From Myxococcota bacterium (lineage in GTDB: Bacteria > Myxococcota > UBA727 > JABDBI01), in the NCBI GenBank assembly GCA_040387835.1, contig JAZKCZ010000001.1, forward strand, positions 387,444 through 451,443: a stretch of DNA of 64,000 nucleotides, written 5' to 3'. Below are positions 1-7,932 of this stretch, piece after piece (the first letter of the stretch is position 1; each line of letters begins with the position of its first letter). Made by a program: the position numbers and the translations under genes. The notes beneath the pieces were generated by a model. The model searched no databases and was not told the DNA's origin. It saw nothing but the letters and a program-made list of their open reading frames with translations.

Positions 1-1764
1 CGCTTTTAACGCTTCTAAATCAATTTCGAACACCGGCGATTGACCATGGTCACTCAAATCGGGGTGCAGATAGCCCATCTGGCCCACAAGTTTGTCCCCG
101 ACCAAAATATCCGCTGACTGCGCGGGATGCAAATAACTTGCAGGTGCCTGGGCCGGTATAAACTCAGCCTTAAGCTTTAAAGATTCAAGCAGCCCTTCCA
201 AAATACCTTTAAGCACATAGAAATCCGCACCCTGCATCACACCTGCAAGCATCAGCTTTTCGGTCGCGTACGAATCAGCGCTCATATTGTCCAGCGTCAA
301 ACCATCCGTCTGTGGCTGAGCACCTGCCTTATTGAGGCCTAAAAAGACGCAGCCAATTTCGAAAAATGCAGGCCGTTGCGCTTGTTGTCGCAAATTATAG
401 CCGACGTTTTGCATGAGGCCCGGCAACAGATTTGTTCGCATCGCCGACAACTCTTCGCCCAGAGGATTTTTAAGTTTTAGAGCTTCGACATTAGAAAAGC
501 GTGCTAGCTCCGAAGGGGAGCTAAAAGCGTAATTAACCGCTTCGAAAAAGCCAGAGTTCGCCAGATGCGTTTTAATATGCCGTTCGAGCTTGTCTAAAGA
601 CTTATCAATTGAAACACCTTCAGCCTGCTTTTTAAAAGTTAGCTCTGACGGAATCGCATCAAAGCCTATCAAGCGCATGGCTTCTTCAATCAGATCGATT
701 TCGCTGGTGATATCGGGCCTAAAAGTTGGCACTCTGAATTTTAAAGCATCATGAGCAGCGCGGCCAGCAGTCTCAATGCCGAGCGCTAAAAAGCGTGCTC
801 TGATTTGCACTGGGTCCATCTGAGACTCTGAAAGTCCCGAAAGTGCTGCGAGCCTGGCGGGTCTAAGTGAAATTTCCAATGGCTGAATGGGGTTTGCGTA
901 GATATCCACAACTTCACGTCGAATACGCCCGCCTGCAATTTCCTCAATTAGGCTGGCGGCTCTATCTAAAGCACCAATGACGCCATTGGGATCACAGCCG
1001 CGCTCGAAGCGATAACTTGAATCGGTGCTCATTTGTAAGCGTTTGGCTGTCTTGCGGACGCCAGATGGTTCAAAATAGGCTGACTCCAACAAAATATTTT
1101 GTGTGGTATTGGTCACTTCGCTGTTTTTACCGCCCATGACACCAGCAATGGCCAAGGCTTGTTCGTCGTCAGCGATGACCAGGTCAGTGCTCGTTAGGAT
1201 GCGTTCTTTGCCATCCAAAGTCACTAATTTTTCGCCTTCTTCGGCAAAGCGTACTTTCACGCCAAAGCGCCCTTTGGCTTTGGATAGGATATCTAAATCA
1301 AACGCATGCAGCGGCTGGCCTCGCTCCATTAATACCCAGTTGGTGATATCAACCACGTTGTTGATGGGTTTGATATTAATTGCGAGCAGTTTTTTTTGCA
1401 GCCATTCGGGGCTTTCGGCGATTTGAACGCCTTCGATAATGCGAAGCGCATATCTTGGGCACGCTTCTTTAGCCTGCACATGCACTTGGATCAGATCATG
1501 AATCGATGCACCGAGCTCTTTGACTGAAGGCGCCAAGAAAGTTGTTCTAGACAGGTAGATCGCCGCTAATTCACGAGCAACGCCAAAGTGGCTTAAAGCA
1601 TCGGGGCGGTTCGGAGTCACTTTGAGCTCTAAAATCGTGTCGTCTTCAAAGCTTTGAACTGACTCGATTTCAAGGCCAGCAAAAGTGAGTTTGCGGGCAA
1701 GTTCATCCGGCGATGCCCCGGTTAAATCAACGAGGCTGTGCAAAGTTTGAATGCTGACGTACAT
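1..1764 (-). CDS. pheT: Phenylalanine--tRNA ligase beta subunit, 3' end outside window, lacks B2 domain
   Basis: Beta subunit of the alpha2-beta2 enzyme that charges tRNA-Phe in the cytoplasm. The reading frame starts with ATG at 1764-1762 (MYVSIQTLHSLVDL) and stays open to base 1, giving 588 codons; the C-terminal anticodon-binding (FDX-ACB) domain lies beyond the window. Visible family blocks are the KVTPNRPDALSHFGVARE motif near residue 50, QPLHAFDLD near residue 150, and STDSSYRFERG near residue 230. Unusually, the N-terminal AGLEIESV block is followed after only a few residues by DTILELKVTPNRPD. In E. coli about 110 residues of OB-fold tRNA-binding (B2/EMAPII-like) domain sit between these two points, so that domain is absent here. 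No frame break is visible. The gene starts 4 bases after the pheS stop, so it is co-expressed with it. Confidence 0.95.
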   Translation of the reverse strand, partial: MYVSIQTLHSLVDLTGASPDELARKLTFAGLEIESVQSFEDDTILELKVTPNRPDALSHFGVARELAAIYLSRTTFLAPSVKELGASIHDLIQVHVQAKEACPRYALRIIEGVQIAESPEWLQKKLLAINIKPINNVVDITNWVLMERGQPLHAFDLDILSKAKGRFGVKVRFAEEGEKLVTLDGKERILTSTDLVIADDEQALAIAGVMGGKNSEVTNTTQNILLESAYFEPSGVRKTAKRLQMSTDSSYRFERGCDPNGVIGALDRAASLIEEIAGGRIRREVVDIYANPIQPLEISLRPARLAALSGLSESQMDPVQIRARFLALGIETAGRAAHDALKFRVPTFRPDITSEIDLIEEAMRLIGFDAIPSELTFKKQAEGVSIDKSLDKLERHIKTHLANSGFFEAVNYAFSSPSELARFSNVEALKLKNPLGEELSAMRTNLLPGLMQNVGYNLRQQAQRPAFFEIGCVFLGLNKAGAQPQTDGLTLDNMSADSYATEKLMLAGVMQGADFYVLKGILEGLLESLKLKAEFIPAQAPASYLHPAQSADILVGDKLVGQMGYLHPDLSDHGQSPVFEIDLEALKA

Positions 1765-1768
1765 AATT

Positions 1769-2788
1769 TTAAAACTGTTTTAAGAATCTAAAGTCGTTTT
1801 CGAAAAAGAGCCGAATGTCTGAAATTCCATGGCGCAACATCGCAATGCGCTCAACGCCCATCCCGATGGCAAAGCCTGAGAACTTTTCCGGATCAACGCC
1901 CGCGGTTTTCAGCACATTGGGGTGCACCAGGCCGCAGCCGAGGATTTCAATCCAGCCGGTTTCTTTGCATAGTCTGCAACCGGTGCTGTTTTCGCCTTGG
2001 CAGGCAAAGCAGCTCATGTCTACTTCGGCAGAAGGTTCTGTAAAAGGAAAGAAGCTGGAGCGCAGTCTAACTTTCGATTTTTCTGAAAATAGGCGTTTGA
2101 CCAAAAGCGTCAAAGTGCCTTTCAGGTCGGCGAAAGAAATGCCCTGGTCTACACAAAGTACTTCGATTTGGTGAAACATCGGGGAATGCGTGGCATCTTG
2201 GTCATGCCGGTAAACTTTACCGAAGCAAGCGACTCTAAAGGGCGGCTCTTTGAGCGCAAACATCGCGCGCAGCTGTACTGGGCTTGTCTGCGTTCTTAAA
2301 ACCACATCGGGCGCCAGATGGAAGGTATCTTGCATCTCGCGTGCAGGGTGATCTGCCGGGAAGTTTAAGGCTTGAAAGTTATAAAAGTCGTGCTCGATTT
2401 CAGGGCCTCTGACCGACTCAAAGCCTAAATCGGATAGAATATCCAAGATCTCATAGGCAGTCTGGGTCAAAGGATGAATGGCGCCTAAGGCAGGCTTTTT
2501 GCCTGGTAAAGTGACATCGATGCTTTGTTTAAGAATCTCTTGCTTAGCCGAATCCTGGAGCCGAAGTTTGGCGGCTGCCAAGAGCTCTTCGAGTTCATCA
2601 CGCAAAGCATTGGCTTCTTGCCCAAGAACTTTACGTTCTTCAGGTTTCAAAGAGCCCATGCTTTTTAAGATTTCGGAGAGCCGACCTTTTTTGCCTAAAA
2701 AGGCAACGCGCAAAGACTCTAGTTGTTCGAACGACTGAATGGCCGTCAAACTCTCCAGAGCGTTTGCGCGAATGTCTTTAAGCTGCAT
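1769..2788 (-). CDS. pheS: Phenylalanine--tRNA ligase alpha subunit
   Basis: Catalytic alpha subunit (339 aa, normal length) of phenylalanyl-tRNA synthetase. Class II motif 2 is seen in [20 protein letters not shown] and motif 3 in [18 protein letters not shown] close to the C-terminus. An N-terminal helical arm of about 90 residues precedes the catalytic core, as usual. A CxxC-x7-CxxC cluster around residue 260 (CFAC, CRLC) precedes [16 protein letters not shown]; this cysteine-bearing insertion occurs in many bacterial PheS and may bind zinc, though E. coli lacks it. The ATG overlaps the last 11 bases of rplT, so translation is probably coupled to that gene. It lies in the order infC-rpmI-rplT-pheS-pheT. 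Confidence 0.97.
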   Translation of the reverse strand: MQLKDIRANALESLTAIQSFEQLESLRVAFLGKKGRLSEILKSMGSLKPEERKVLGQEANALRDELEELLAAAKLRLQDSAKQEILKQSIDVTLPGKKPALGAIHPLTQTAYEILDILSDLGFESVRGPEIEHDFYNFQALNFPADHPAREMQDTFHLAPDVVLRTQTSPVQLRAMFALKEPPFRVACFGKVYRHDQDATHSPMFHQIEVLCVDQGISFADLKGTLTLLVKRLFSEKSKVRLRSSFFPFTEPSAEVDMSCFACQGENSTGCRLCKETGWIEILGCGLVHPNVLKTAGVDPEKFSGFAIGMGVERIAMLRHGISDIRLFFENDFRFLKQF

Positions 2789-3128
2789 TGACCTTGGCCA
2801 CCAAGCTTGCGAATGCAGAACTGTCCGCGATGGCCAGCTCCGACAAAGCGCGCCGGTCCAAGGTGATGTTTGCTGCTTTCAGTTTAGCCATCAAAACGCT
2901 GTAGCTTAGGCCATTTTCTCTGGCAGCTGCGTTTAGACGGGTAATCCAAAGACGTCTAAATTGTCTCTTCTTCGCTTTACGATCTCTGTATGCATACACC
3001 AAACCACGCTCAACGCTTTCTACCGCAGTACGGAAGAGGCGGTTACGGGTTCCAATGTGACCGGAAGCAAGCTTTAAAATGCGCTTACGACGATGACGGG
3101 CTTTAAAGCCTCGAGTTACACGTGCCAT
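2778..3128 (-). CDS. rplT: 50S ribosomal protein L20
   Basis: Ribosomal protein L20 (116 aa, the standard length), an rRNA-binding protein needed early in large-subunit assembly. The characteristic start [19 protein letters not shown] and the block [20 protein letters not shown] are intact. It follows rpmI by 23 bases and overlaps pheS by 11 bases. In other bacteria L20 represses its own operon by binding a leader or intergenic RNA that mimics its rRNA site. I could not identify such a structure by eye in the short gaps here, so that mode of control remains possible but unsupported. Confidence 0.98.
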   Translation of the reverse strand: MARVTRGFKARHRRKRILKLASGHIGTRNRLFRTAVESVERGLVYAYRDRKAKKRQFRRLWITRLNAAARENGLSYSVLMAKLKAANITLDRRALSELAIADSSAFASLVAKVNAA

Positions 3129-3151
3129 AATTCAAATCCTTCTTATACAAA

Positions 3152-3385
3152 CTAAAATAGGTAGGGAATCGAGCGTTCTGCGCGAGCGGAATCGCCTTTA
3201 TTCATATAACCAGCTTTCAATAGCTGACGTTTACGTTTGCGATTCTTATTGCTCAAACAATGTGACTTGCCCTTGGACGGAACTTTAATTTTTCCCGTAC
3301 CAGTAACGCGAAGGCGTTTAGCTGCCGCACGATTCGTTTTCATTTTGGGACTGTTTTTGCCCCTTGCTTTGTTACAACCTGCCAT
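3152..3385 (-). CDS. rpmI: 50S ribosomal protein L35 with N-terminal extension
   Basis: Ribosomal protein L35 (77 aa as read here; the family is usually about 65). The core begins at SPKMKTNRAAAKRLRVTGTG and ends in KGDSARAERSIPYLF. In most bacteria the protein starts directly at MPKMKT. Here about a dozen extra residues (MAGCNKARGKNS) precede it. The upstream ATG at 3385 has a good Shine-Dalgarno sequence (AGGAAGG a few bases before it), whereas the internal ATG at 3343 has none, so the longer start is favoured. The gene sits between infC (49 bases upstream) and rplT. Confidence 0.93.
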   Translation of the reverse strand: MAGCNKARGKNSPKMKTNRAAAKRLRVTGTGKIKVPSKGKSHCLSNKNRKRKRQLLKAGYMNKGDSARAERSIPYLF

Positions 3386-3434
3386 AAGACCTTCCTAATT
3401 CCTTTCTTTTTGCAAAAACACAAGAGGGGCCGTG

Positions 3435-4010
3435 TTATTTCTTCTTGCCCGGACCCACGATCATTACCATTTGCCGGCCTTCCATACGGGCTGGCGATTC
3501 TACAACGCCTTCTTCCTGAATTCTCTCGGCAACGCGCTTAAGCACATCAAAGCCGATTTCAGGATGAACGATTTCCCGTCCTCTAAACATCACGGTCACT
3601 TTGCCCTTATTGCCTTCAACCAGAAAGCTTCTCAGGCGAGCGACTTTAACTTCAAAGTCATGGATATCCGTTTTAGGGCGAAATTTAACTTCTTTAAGCT
3701 CAATAACCTGCTGCTTTTTCTTAGCTTCATTGGCTTTACGCTTTTGCTGATACTTGAACTTACCGTAGTCCATGATCTTGCAAACAGGCGGTTTTGCCAT
3801 CGGAGATACTTCTACCAGATCGAGTCCCATCGACTCTGCACGCCTTAGAGCGTCTATCGTTTGAAGAACGCCAAGTTGTTCGCCATCTTCAAGGATTACT
3901 CGAACTTCCGGAACTCTAATACGACGATTAACGCGTGGTTCCATTTGCTTGTGTCTAGGATTGTCCGGGGAATCGGGATTCATGCGTGGGGGGGGCTTTG
4001 GGAAAACGAT
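3435..4010 (-). CDS. infC: Translation initiation factor IF-3, probable ATC start codon
   Basis: IF-3 binds the 30S subunit, prevents premature 50S joining and checks start-codon pairing. The N-terminal domain (RVNRRIRVPEVRVI, then DLVEVSPMAKPPVCKIMDYG), the lysine-rich linker and the C-terminal domain (ELKEVKFRPKTDIHDFEVK, VTVMFRGREIVHPEIG) are all present. No ATG with a ribosome-binding site exists at the expected place: the ATG at 3983 has only a C-rich run upstream, and a longer frame back to 4220 would run across the divergent gene at 4084. ATC at 4010-4008 is preceded by AGGAG (4023-4019) at an ideal 8-base distance, giving 191 aa. Rare AUU/AUC/AUA starts are a known hallmark of infC and let IF-3 repress its own translation. 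First gene of the rpmI-rplT-pheST operon. Confidence 0.93.
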   Translation of the reverse strand: MVFPKPPPRMNPDSPDNPRHKQMEPRVNRRIRVPEVRVILEDGEQLGVLQTIDALRRAESMGLDLVEVSPMAKPPVCKIMDYGKFKYQQKRKANEAKKKQQVIELKEVKFRPKTDIHDFEVKVARLRSFLVEGNKGKVTVMFRGREIVHPEIGFDVLKRVAERIQEEGVVESPARMEGRQMVMIVGPGKKK

Positions 4011-4023
4011 GGCTATATCTCCT
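4008..4023 (-). promoter_or_regulatory. infC ribosome-binding site and non-canonical ATC start
   Basis: On the minus strand AGGAG (4023-4019) is followed by eight bases and then ATC (4010-4008), in frame with the IF-3 coding sequence. This is the only well-spaced Shine-Dalgarno sequence near the expected IF-3 start. Use of AUC would make infC sensitive to IF-3 proofreading, which is the established autoregulatory mechanism in enterobacteria (there AUU). Confidence 0.7.
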
Positions 4024-4083
4024 GGAGTAAATAAGTTAGACCGTCTTGCCTTAAAATAGAAGTTTTGACAAGAGAAACATACT

Positions 4084-4656
4084 TTGAAAAAAACATTCAT
4101 TAATCCATTCTTGGTAGCATTTTTGTTCGGCATTTTAGGTTTGCACCTAGTTAGAGAATTCAACGCCCGCAGGCTTACTGCGCCCCCTGCCCTTGTCGAA
4201 GTGCCTGACTGGGAACTCACCAGTCATGAAAACAAGCCTTTTGGCAGCAAGGATCTGAAAGGCAAAGTCGTCATCACCAGCTTCTTCTTCACCAGATGCC
4301 CCACCATCTGCCCTAAAATGACCCAAAGTATGCTGGAGGTTCAAAAGCGATTTACCAAATTAAAAGATAAGTCGGCATTTTTAACCATTACTATAGATCC
4401 AGAGTTTGACACCCCTGAAGTGTTATCTGACTTCAGACTTAAATATGATACTAATTGGACTTATTTAACCGGCGCAAAAAAAGATATTTTAAGTGTAGTT
4501 GAAGGAAAAATGAAGCTACCAATGGGGGATGGGCACCATGTAGCTGAATTGGTCTTATTTGACCAAGTAGGCGATCTAAGAGGCAAATTCGGTACGGATC
4601 CAACCTCGTTGGCCGCCTTAGAAAGGGCAGCTAAGCACCTTATTGACAATCCATAA
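4084..4656 (+). CDS. SCO1/SenC family copper chaperone, membrane-anchored
   Basis: SCO-type thioredoxin-fold protein (190 aa) that in other organisms delivers copper to, or reduces, the CuA centre of cytochrome c oxidase on the outer face of the inner membrane. An N-terminal hydrophobic segment (residues 7-22) anchors it. The copper site is visible: CPTIC (Cys72, Cys76) in FFFTRCPTICPKM, and a conserved His in GDGHHVAEL (residues 151-152). DPEFDTPEVL is the family's aspartate loop. The start codon is TTG, with GAG upstream; no better ATG exists before the anchor. It is divergent from infC, 73 bases away. No cytochrome oxidase genes are in the window, so the aerobic role is inferred from the family. 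Confidence 0.9.
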   Translation: MKKTFINPFLVAFLFGILGLHLVREFNARRLTAPPALVEVPDWELTSHENKPFGSKDLKGKVVITSFFFTRCPTICPKMTQSMLEVQKRFTKLKDKSAFLTITIDPEFDTPEVLSDFRLKYDTNWTYLTGAKKDILSVVEGKMKLPMGDGHHVAELVLFDQVGDLRGKFGTDPTSLAALERAAKHLIDNP

Positions 4657-4685
4657 AAACAGGTTACTTTTACACAAGGTTTTAA

Positions 4686-5360
4686 ATGAAAATATTATCT
4701 ATACTATTTGCGACTGCTTCCTGCTTGGCTTTTGGCCAACCTGAGATTTTAATTGAAGCAACGGGTAAAAATCCAAACGAGCGTCACGTCAATGCAACCC
4801 CCGACTTGATTGAATTGCTTGTTGATATTGACCCGAAAGCATACGGCTATCGCGCACAATCACACGACATGGCTGTGAATATGACTGCGGATCCACTGCT
4901 GAACGGTCGCTTTACTTTGGACTATAACTATAAATTGAGCTCACACTGGAAGCTGGTATTCCCCGTATCGTTTGAGCACACGAGCCTGGTGCTGCCCTTC
5001 GCCCTTCCAGTAGGCATTAGCTCTAATAATAGGATCGACAGCCAATGGTCCCTATTAGCAGGAGTTGGCGCGAAGCTACGCCTTTCCGAATGGATGCAAA
5101 AATCCAGCTTCTTTATCGAAGGCTGGCTCCAATCCGGTGTATATGCCCAAAATGCCAAAGGTTTTAGCGACACCCGCTATGCCGCCCGCATCCGCCCTTC
5201 CCTATATGTAGGCTGGGAACGCATTTTTGAAAGTGGTCTAGTATTCGGTATTAAGACAGGAATTGAAGCGAATTTAAACATACTAACAGGCACCCCTCTT
5301 GCGTATTCAGACAATAATGTTAACTTTGTGCCTGCGATTAACTTAGGATTTGCTTGGTAA
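4686..5360 (+). CDS. Predicted outer-membrane beta-barrel protein, unknown function
   Basis: A 224-aa protein I do not recognise. It has a clear signal peptide (MKILSILFATASCLAFG, cleavage before QPEIL). From about residue 70 on it shows alternating polar/hydrophobic strands (GRFTLDYNYKLS, WKLVFPVSFEH, WSLLAGVGAKLRL, SSFFIEGWLQSGV, GLVFGIKTGIEANL). It ends in AINLGFAW, a terminal aromatic typical of the beta-signal read by the BAM machinery. The barrel would be of 8-10 strands. It begins 29 bases after the SCO1-like gene and ends 5 bases before the lipoprotein gene that follows, so the two are likely expressed together. Confidence 0.75.
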   Translation: MKILSILFATASCLAFGQPEILIEATGKNPNERHVNATPDLIELLVDIDPKAYGYRAQSHDMAVNMTADPLLNGRFTLDYNYKLSSHWKLVFPVSFEHTSLVLPFALPVGISSNNRIDSQWSLLAGVGAKLRLSEWMQKSSFFIEGWLQSGVYAQNAKGFSDTRYAARIRPSLYVGWERIFESGLVFGIKTGIEANLNILTGTPLAYSDNNVNFVPAINLGFAW

Positions 5361-5365
5361 CTAAT

Positions 5366-6472
5366 ATGAAATTAAATCTAATCATAGCAACCGGCCTTTT
5401 AAGCCTCATAAGCGCCTGCGGCGGTCGTAGTCTAAACATAGACGCGATTGACCTAAGCCGCTACACGCTAAACTTGAGCGAATCACAGGACCAGTTCCCG
5501 GCTTATGTAAAGCTGATGACGCGTACCAGCGCTGCCGCCAAATTCTGTTCGACGGTGAACACCCCTGTTTGTCGTTCAGAGCAAGATATCTGGACAAACA
5601 AGGTCGCTGAGATTTGCGTTGAGCATCTGTCCAACGTTTGCCATATGGCCAGCCAGGTAATACCTGGTGAAGTAGAGGAAATAGCGAAATTTTTTGCTGA
5701 TAAAGAGCACGCAAAGCACTTATATGTTGTGGGTAAATCTAACGCAGATGTAGACGCCCGTATGTTCGCCATGGCCCGACAAGATAAGGGCTCTCACATT
5801 GTTAAGATCCTCTCAGATAGAATGACTGATGATGCGAAAGCGCAAGGTTGGACAGAGTCTGAATACAGCGCCGTATTGGCTGCGGTATTGAAAAAGTATC
5901 ACACCAAGTCAACTATCTTTTATATTAAAGGCCACAGTACTGACTATGCTTCTTATAACGCGGTTATAAATGCTGAGTATTCAGAGAGTCAAGGACGGGA
6001 GCGCTTGTTGCTTCAGTTTGTGCCTTTACCGGAGCTAGTTGGGTATGCACAGGAGCTTGCTAAAGCTAAAGGTATTTCCCCATTAGATGCTTTCAGGGCT
6101 TCTCTACTGGTATTCGCTTTCCTTCCGCATTATGCGTTTTTAACTGAGATTGATCAGGTTTTAGAATCAAGTAAGATGATTAGAGGCGCCTCGGATGCAA
6201 TCCTCGAAGCTGCTTTTGCTCAATATCAGTTAAAAGATCGATTGCAGAGAAACAACTTCGATGTGAAAAATAAAATGAAATTATTTGCATCAGAATATTC
6301 TCAGTTTACTTACGGCAAGATGAATACCGTCAGTGAAATGGTGAAAGAATACTCCGCTGCGTTTACTGATGAAAGCGCTCGTAATGTGAGCGATTTATAT
6401 GAAATGATAATGTCACTAGACAAAACCATTGATGACATGGGAACTAGATTCCGAAAATTTGAAATTATTTAA
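5366..6472 (+). CDS. Predicted lipoprotein, unknown function
   Basis: A 368-aa protein with a lipoprotein signal (MKLNLIIATGLLSLISACGG; lipobox ISAC), so it should be lipidated on the cysteine and held in the periplasm by a membrane. ATG at 5366 is chosen over an in-frame TTG at 5354 because it places the signal peptide directly at the N-terminus. The rest is soluble and largely helical, with four cysteines between residues 50 and 90 (FCSTVNTPVC, EICVEHLSNVC) that could form disulfides. No domain was recognised. It follows the barrel gene by 5 bases and precedes two small TWxERK proteins. A shared envelope function with these neighbours is inference. Confidence 0.75.
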   Translation: MKLNLIIATGLLSLISACGGRSLNIDAIDLSRYTLNLSESQDQFPAYVKLMTRTSAAAKFCSTVNTPVCRSEQDIWTNKVAEICVEHLSNVCHMASQVIPGEVEEIAKFFADKEHAKHLYVVGKSNADVDARMFAMARQDKGSHIVKILSDRMTDDAKAQGWTESEYSAVLAAVLKKYHTKSTIFYIKGHSTDYASYNAVINAEYSESQGRERLLLQFVPLPELVGYAQELAKAKGISPLDAFRASLLVFAFLPHYAFLTEIDQVLESSKMIRGASDAILEAAFAQYQLKDRLQRNNFDVKNKMKLFASEYSQFTYGKMNTVSEMVKEYSAAFTDESARNVSDLYEMIMSLDKTIDDMGTRFRKFEII

Positions 6473-6486
6473 AGGGAGAACTAAAA

Positions 6487-6777
6487 ATGAAAACGATGAA
6501 CTGGATGTTGCTATTAACTTTAACTGTTGCTGGATTCGCGGACGCTAAAACTTGGGCAGAAAGAAAAGCCGAAGCAAAGACCAAAATGGCTTTGACTGAT
6601 ACTAATCTTATGGCTGCCCTCGATGCCTTCGGCACACAAATGATTAATCTGAAAAACAGCAGGGAAGCGCATATGGACCAAACCGCTGAGAACGGAGTTA
6701 TGGCGGAGCATGCGGTAGATGGCGTTCGCAAAATAGCTGCCAAACTGGAAAGTGTTGACCTAAGCGAAAGTAAATAG
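6487..6777 (+). CDS. Small exported protein, TWxERK family, member 1
   Basis: A 96-aa protein with a signal peptide (MKTMNWMLLLTLTVAGFADA) followed by a helical mature region of about 75 residues. The mature N-terminus KTWAERKAEAKTKMALTDTN aligns residue for residue with that of the next gene (TWEERKSAAKARLALSNK), with conserved W, ER, K, AK, AL and a following LxxALxxF. The two are therefore tandem paralogues. A strong ribosome-binding site (AAAGGGAG) lies just upstream of the ATG, 14 bases after the lipoprotein stop. Function is unknown; the amphipathic, charge-rich helix could pack against the envelope or a partner. Confidence 0.75.
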   Translation: MKTMNWMLLLTLTVAGFADAKTWAERKAEAKTKMALTDTNLMAALDAFGTQMINLKNSREAHMDQTAENGVMAEHAVDGVRKIAAKLESVDLSESK

Positions 6778-6810
6778 TCGTTACAATGATTTGACTTAAA
6801 ATAGGACTTT

Positions 6811-7353
6811 ATGAGAAAACTGGCTGTAACATCTTTAACATTAATAATGCTGACGAGTACTCTTTCTTTTGCTGCTACTTGGGAAGAAAGAAAAAGTGCG
6901 GCTAAAGCTAGATTAGCTTTGAGTAACAAGCCACTTGAGGATGCTTTGCAGCAGTTTTCCGGTTCTATGACTACCGAATTTGGTAAGGTCAAAGGCGAGT
7001 TTGATAAGAAAGTGAACGTTTTAACTAAAGAAAATGAAGATTTACGCAAGAAAATAGGACAGCTATCTTCTTCCTTTGATGTTCAAGTGGGTAACACGCC
7101 GCTTGCTAGGACTATTATTTCTGATGAGGAAAAGGTCGGGCGCCCTCGGCCCGAGTTTCTGGATAAGAATATATGTAGTACTTTGAGCGCAAGGTATCTT
7201 TCTTCGTTGCCTTCCGGCAAATTTCTAGTCCAATGCACTACTGAAACTGACACAGCATGTCTGAAAATTGAAAACAATTTTTTAGATCAGGATTGGCCGG
7301 CAGTGCTAGAAATTGACTTGCCCTATCATTGTATACGTTTTGAATCTCAATAG
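6811..7353 (+). CDS. Exported coiled-coil protein, TWxERK family, member 2
   Basis: A 180-aa protein with a signal peptide (MRKLAVTSLTLIMLTSTLSFA) and the same mature start as its upstream neighbour (ATWEERKSAAKARLALSNKP). A coiled coil follows (about residues 50-90, KGEFDKKVNVLTKENEDL). It then carries a C-terminal extension absent from the shorter paralogue, with four cysteines (NICSTL, VQCTTETDTACL, HCIRF) that may form disulfides. The pair looks like a duplication in which one copy gained or the other lost the C-terminal domain. No known family recognised. Confidence 0.75.
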   Translation: MRKLAVTSLTLIMLTSTLSFAATWEERKSAAKARLALSNKPLEDALQQFSGSMTTEFGKVKGEFDKKVNVLTKENEDLRKKIGQLSSSFDVQVGNTPLARTIISDEEKVGRPRPEFLDKNICSTLSARYLSSLPSGKFLVQCTTETDTACLKIENNFLDQDWPAVLEIDLPYHCIRFESQ

Positions 7354-7416
7354 AATTTTTAGCTAATAGACTTTTTGCAAAGCCTAATTGTTTTGCATTC
7401 GCACAATTACAATATT

Positions 7417-7932
7417 ATGAAATATATATTTATTATCAACCTAGTTCTAATGTCATTTTCTGCAGACGCCATTAAATGCGCGAAAGGCTACGAGCCTTAC
7501 GAACATTTGGGTAAGGAAAAGTGTCGGTCGAAATGCGAATCTGGCGAACGCAATGCTGAGGGAACTTGTGTTTCACCAGTAAAAGAGAAAGCCTGCCCGC
7601 CTTCGCAGCATTTGTCCGGCAGTGAGTGTGTTGACAGATGCCGTGCGCAGTCAAATCAAGTATTTGATGCAGATAGTAAATCATGCGTCTGCTCGACTGG
7701 TTTTGAACGAATCGAAGGGGACTGTTTGGTTCTTTGCCCTGCGGGCACGAAGCGCCATCTAAAGGATTGTGCATTAATTCCCGTGGAAACGAGAGCTATT
7801 TCTGCCACAACGATAGGTGTTGTCGCAGCTGCCGCTACTGTTCTTAGTTTTATAGGGGCTGCAGTTTGGGCTGATATTGCGCGGGCAAATAAAATTGAAA
7901 AGGCTTTGCAAAATATGGGGAAACAACAATGA
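7417..7932 (+). CDS. Cys-rich exported protein with C-terminal transmembrane helix
   Basis: A 171-aa protein of unknown function. ATG at 7417 is preferred over an upstream TTG at 7375 because it yields a clean signal peptide (MKYIFIINLVLMSFSADA). The ectodomain, about residues 19-125, has some sixteen cysteines in short repeats of the form C-x5-Y, GxxC, CPxG, CxxGFERIEGDC, similar in spacing to small EGF-like or trypsin-inhibitor-like disulfide modules. A hydrophobic helix (TTIGVVAAAATVLSFIGAAV) and a short basic tail follow, predicting a single-pass protein with its cysteine-rich part outside the cytoplasm. The stop overlaps the next start by 4 bases, so the two are coupled. Confidence 0.75.
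   Translation: MKYIFIINLVLMSFSADAIKCAKGYEPYEHLGKEKCRSKCESGERNAEGTCVSPVKEKACPPSQHLSGSECVDRCRAQSNQVFDADSKSCVCSTGFERIEGDCLVLCPAGTKRHLKDCALIPVETRAISATTIGVVAAAATVLSFIGAAVWADIARANKIEKALQNMGKQQ

Noticed and set aside
1600-1764. Frameshift or pseudogene explaining the short PheT N-terminus
   Set aside because: The frame is continuous from ATG through both conserved blocks without any break.
3435-4220. Long infC frame starting at 4220 (261 aa)
   Set aside because: The first 70 codons overlap the divergent SCO1-like gene, have no IF-3 similarity, and a better start with a ribosome-binding site exists at 4010.
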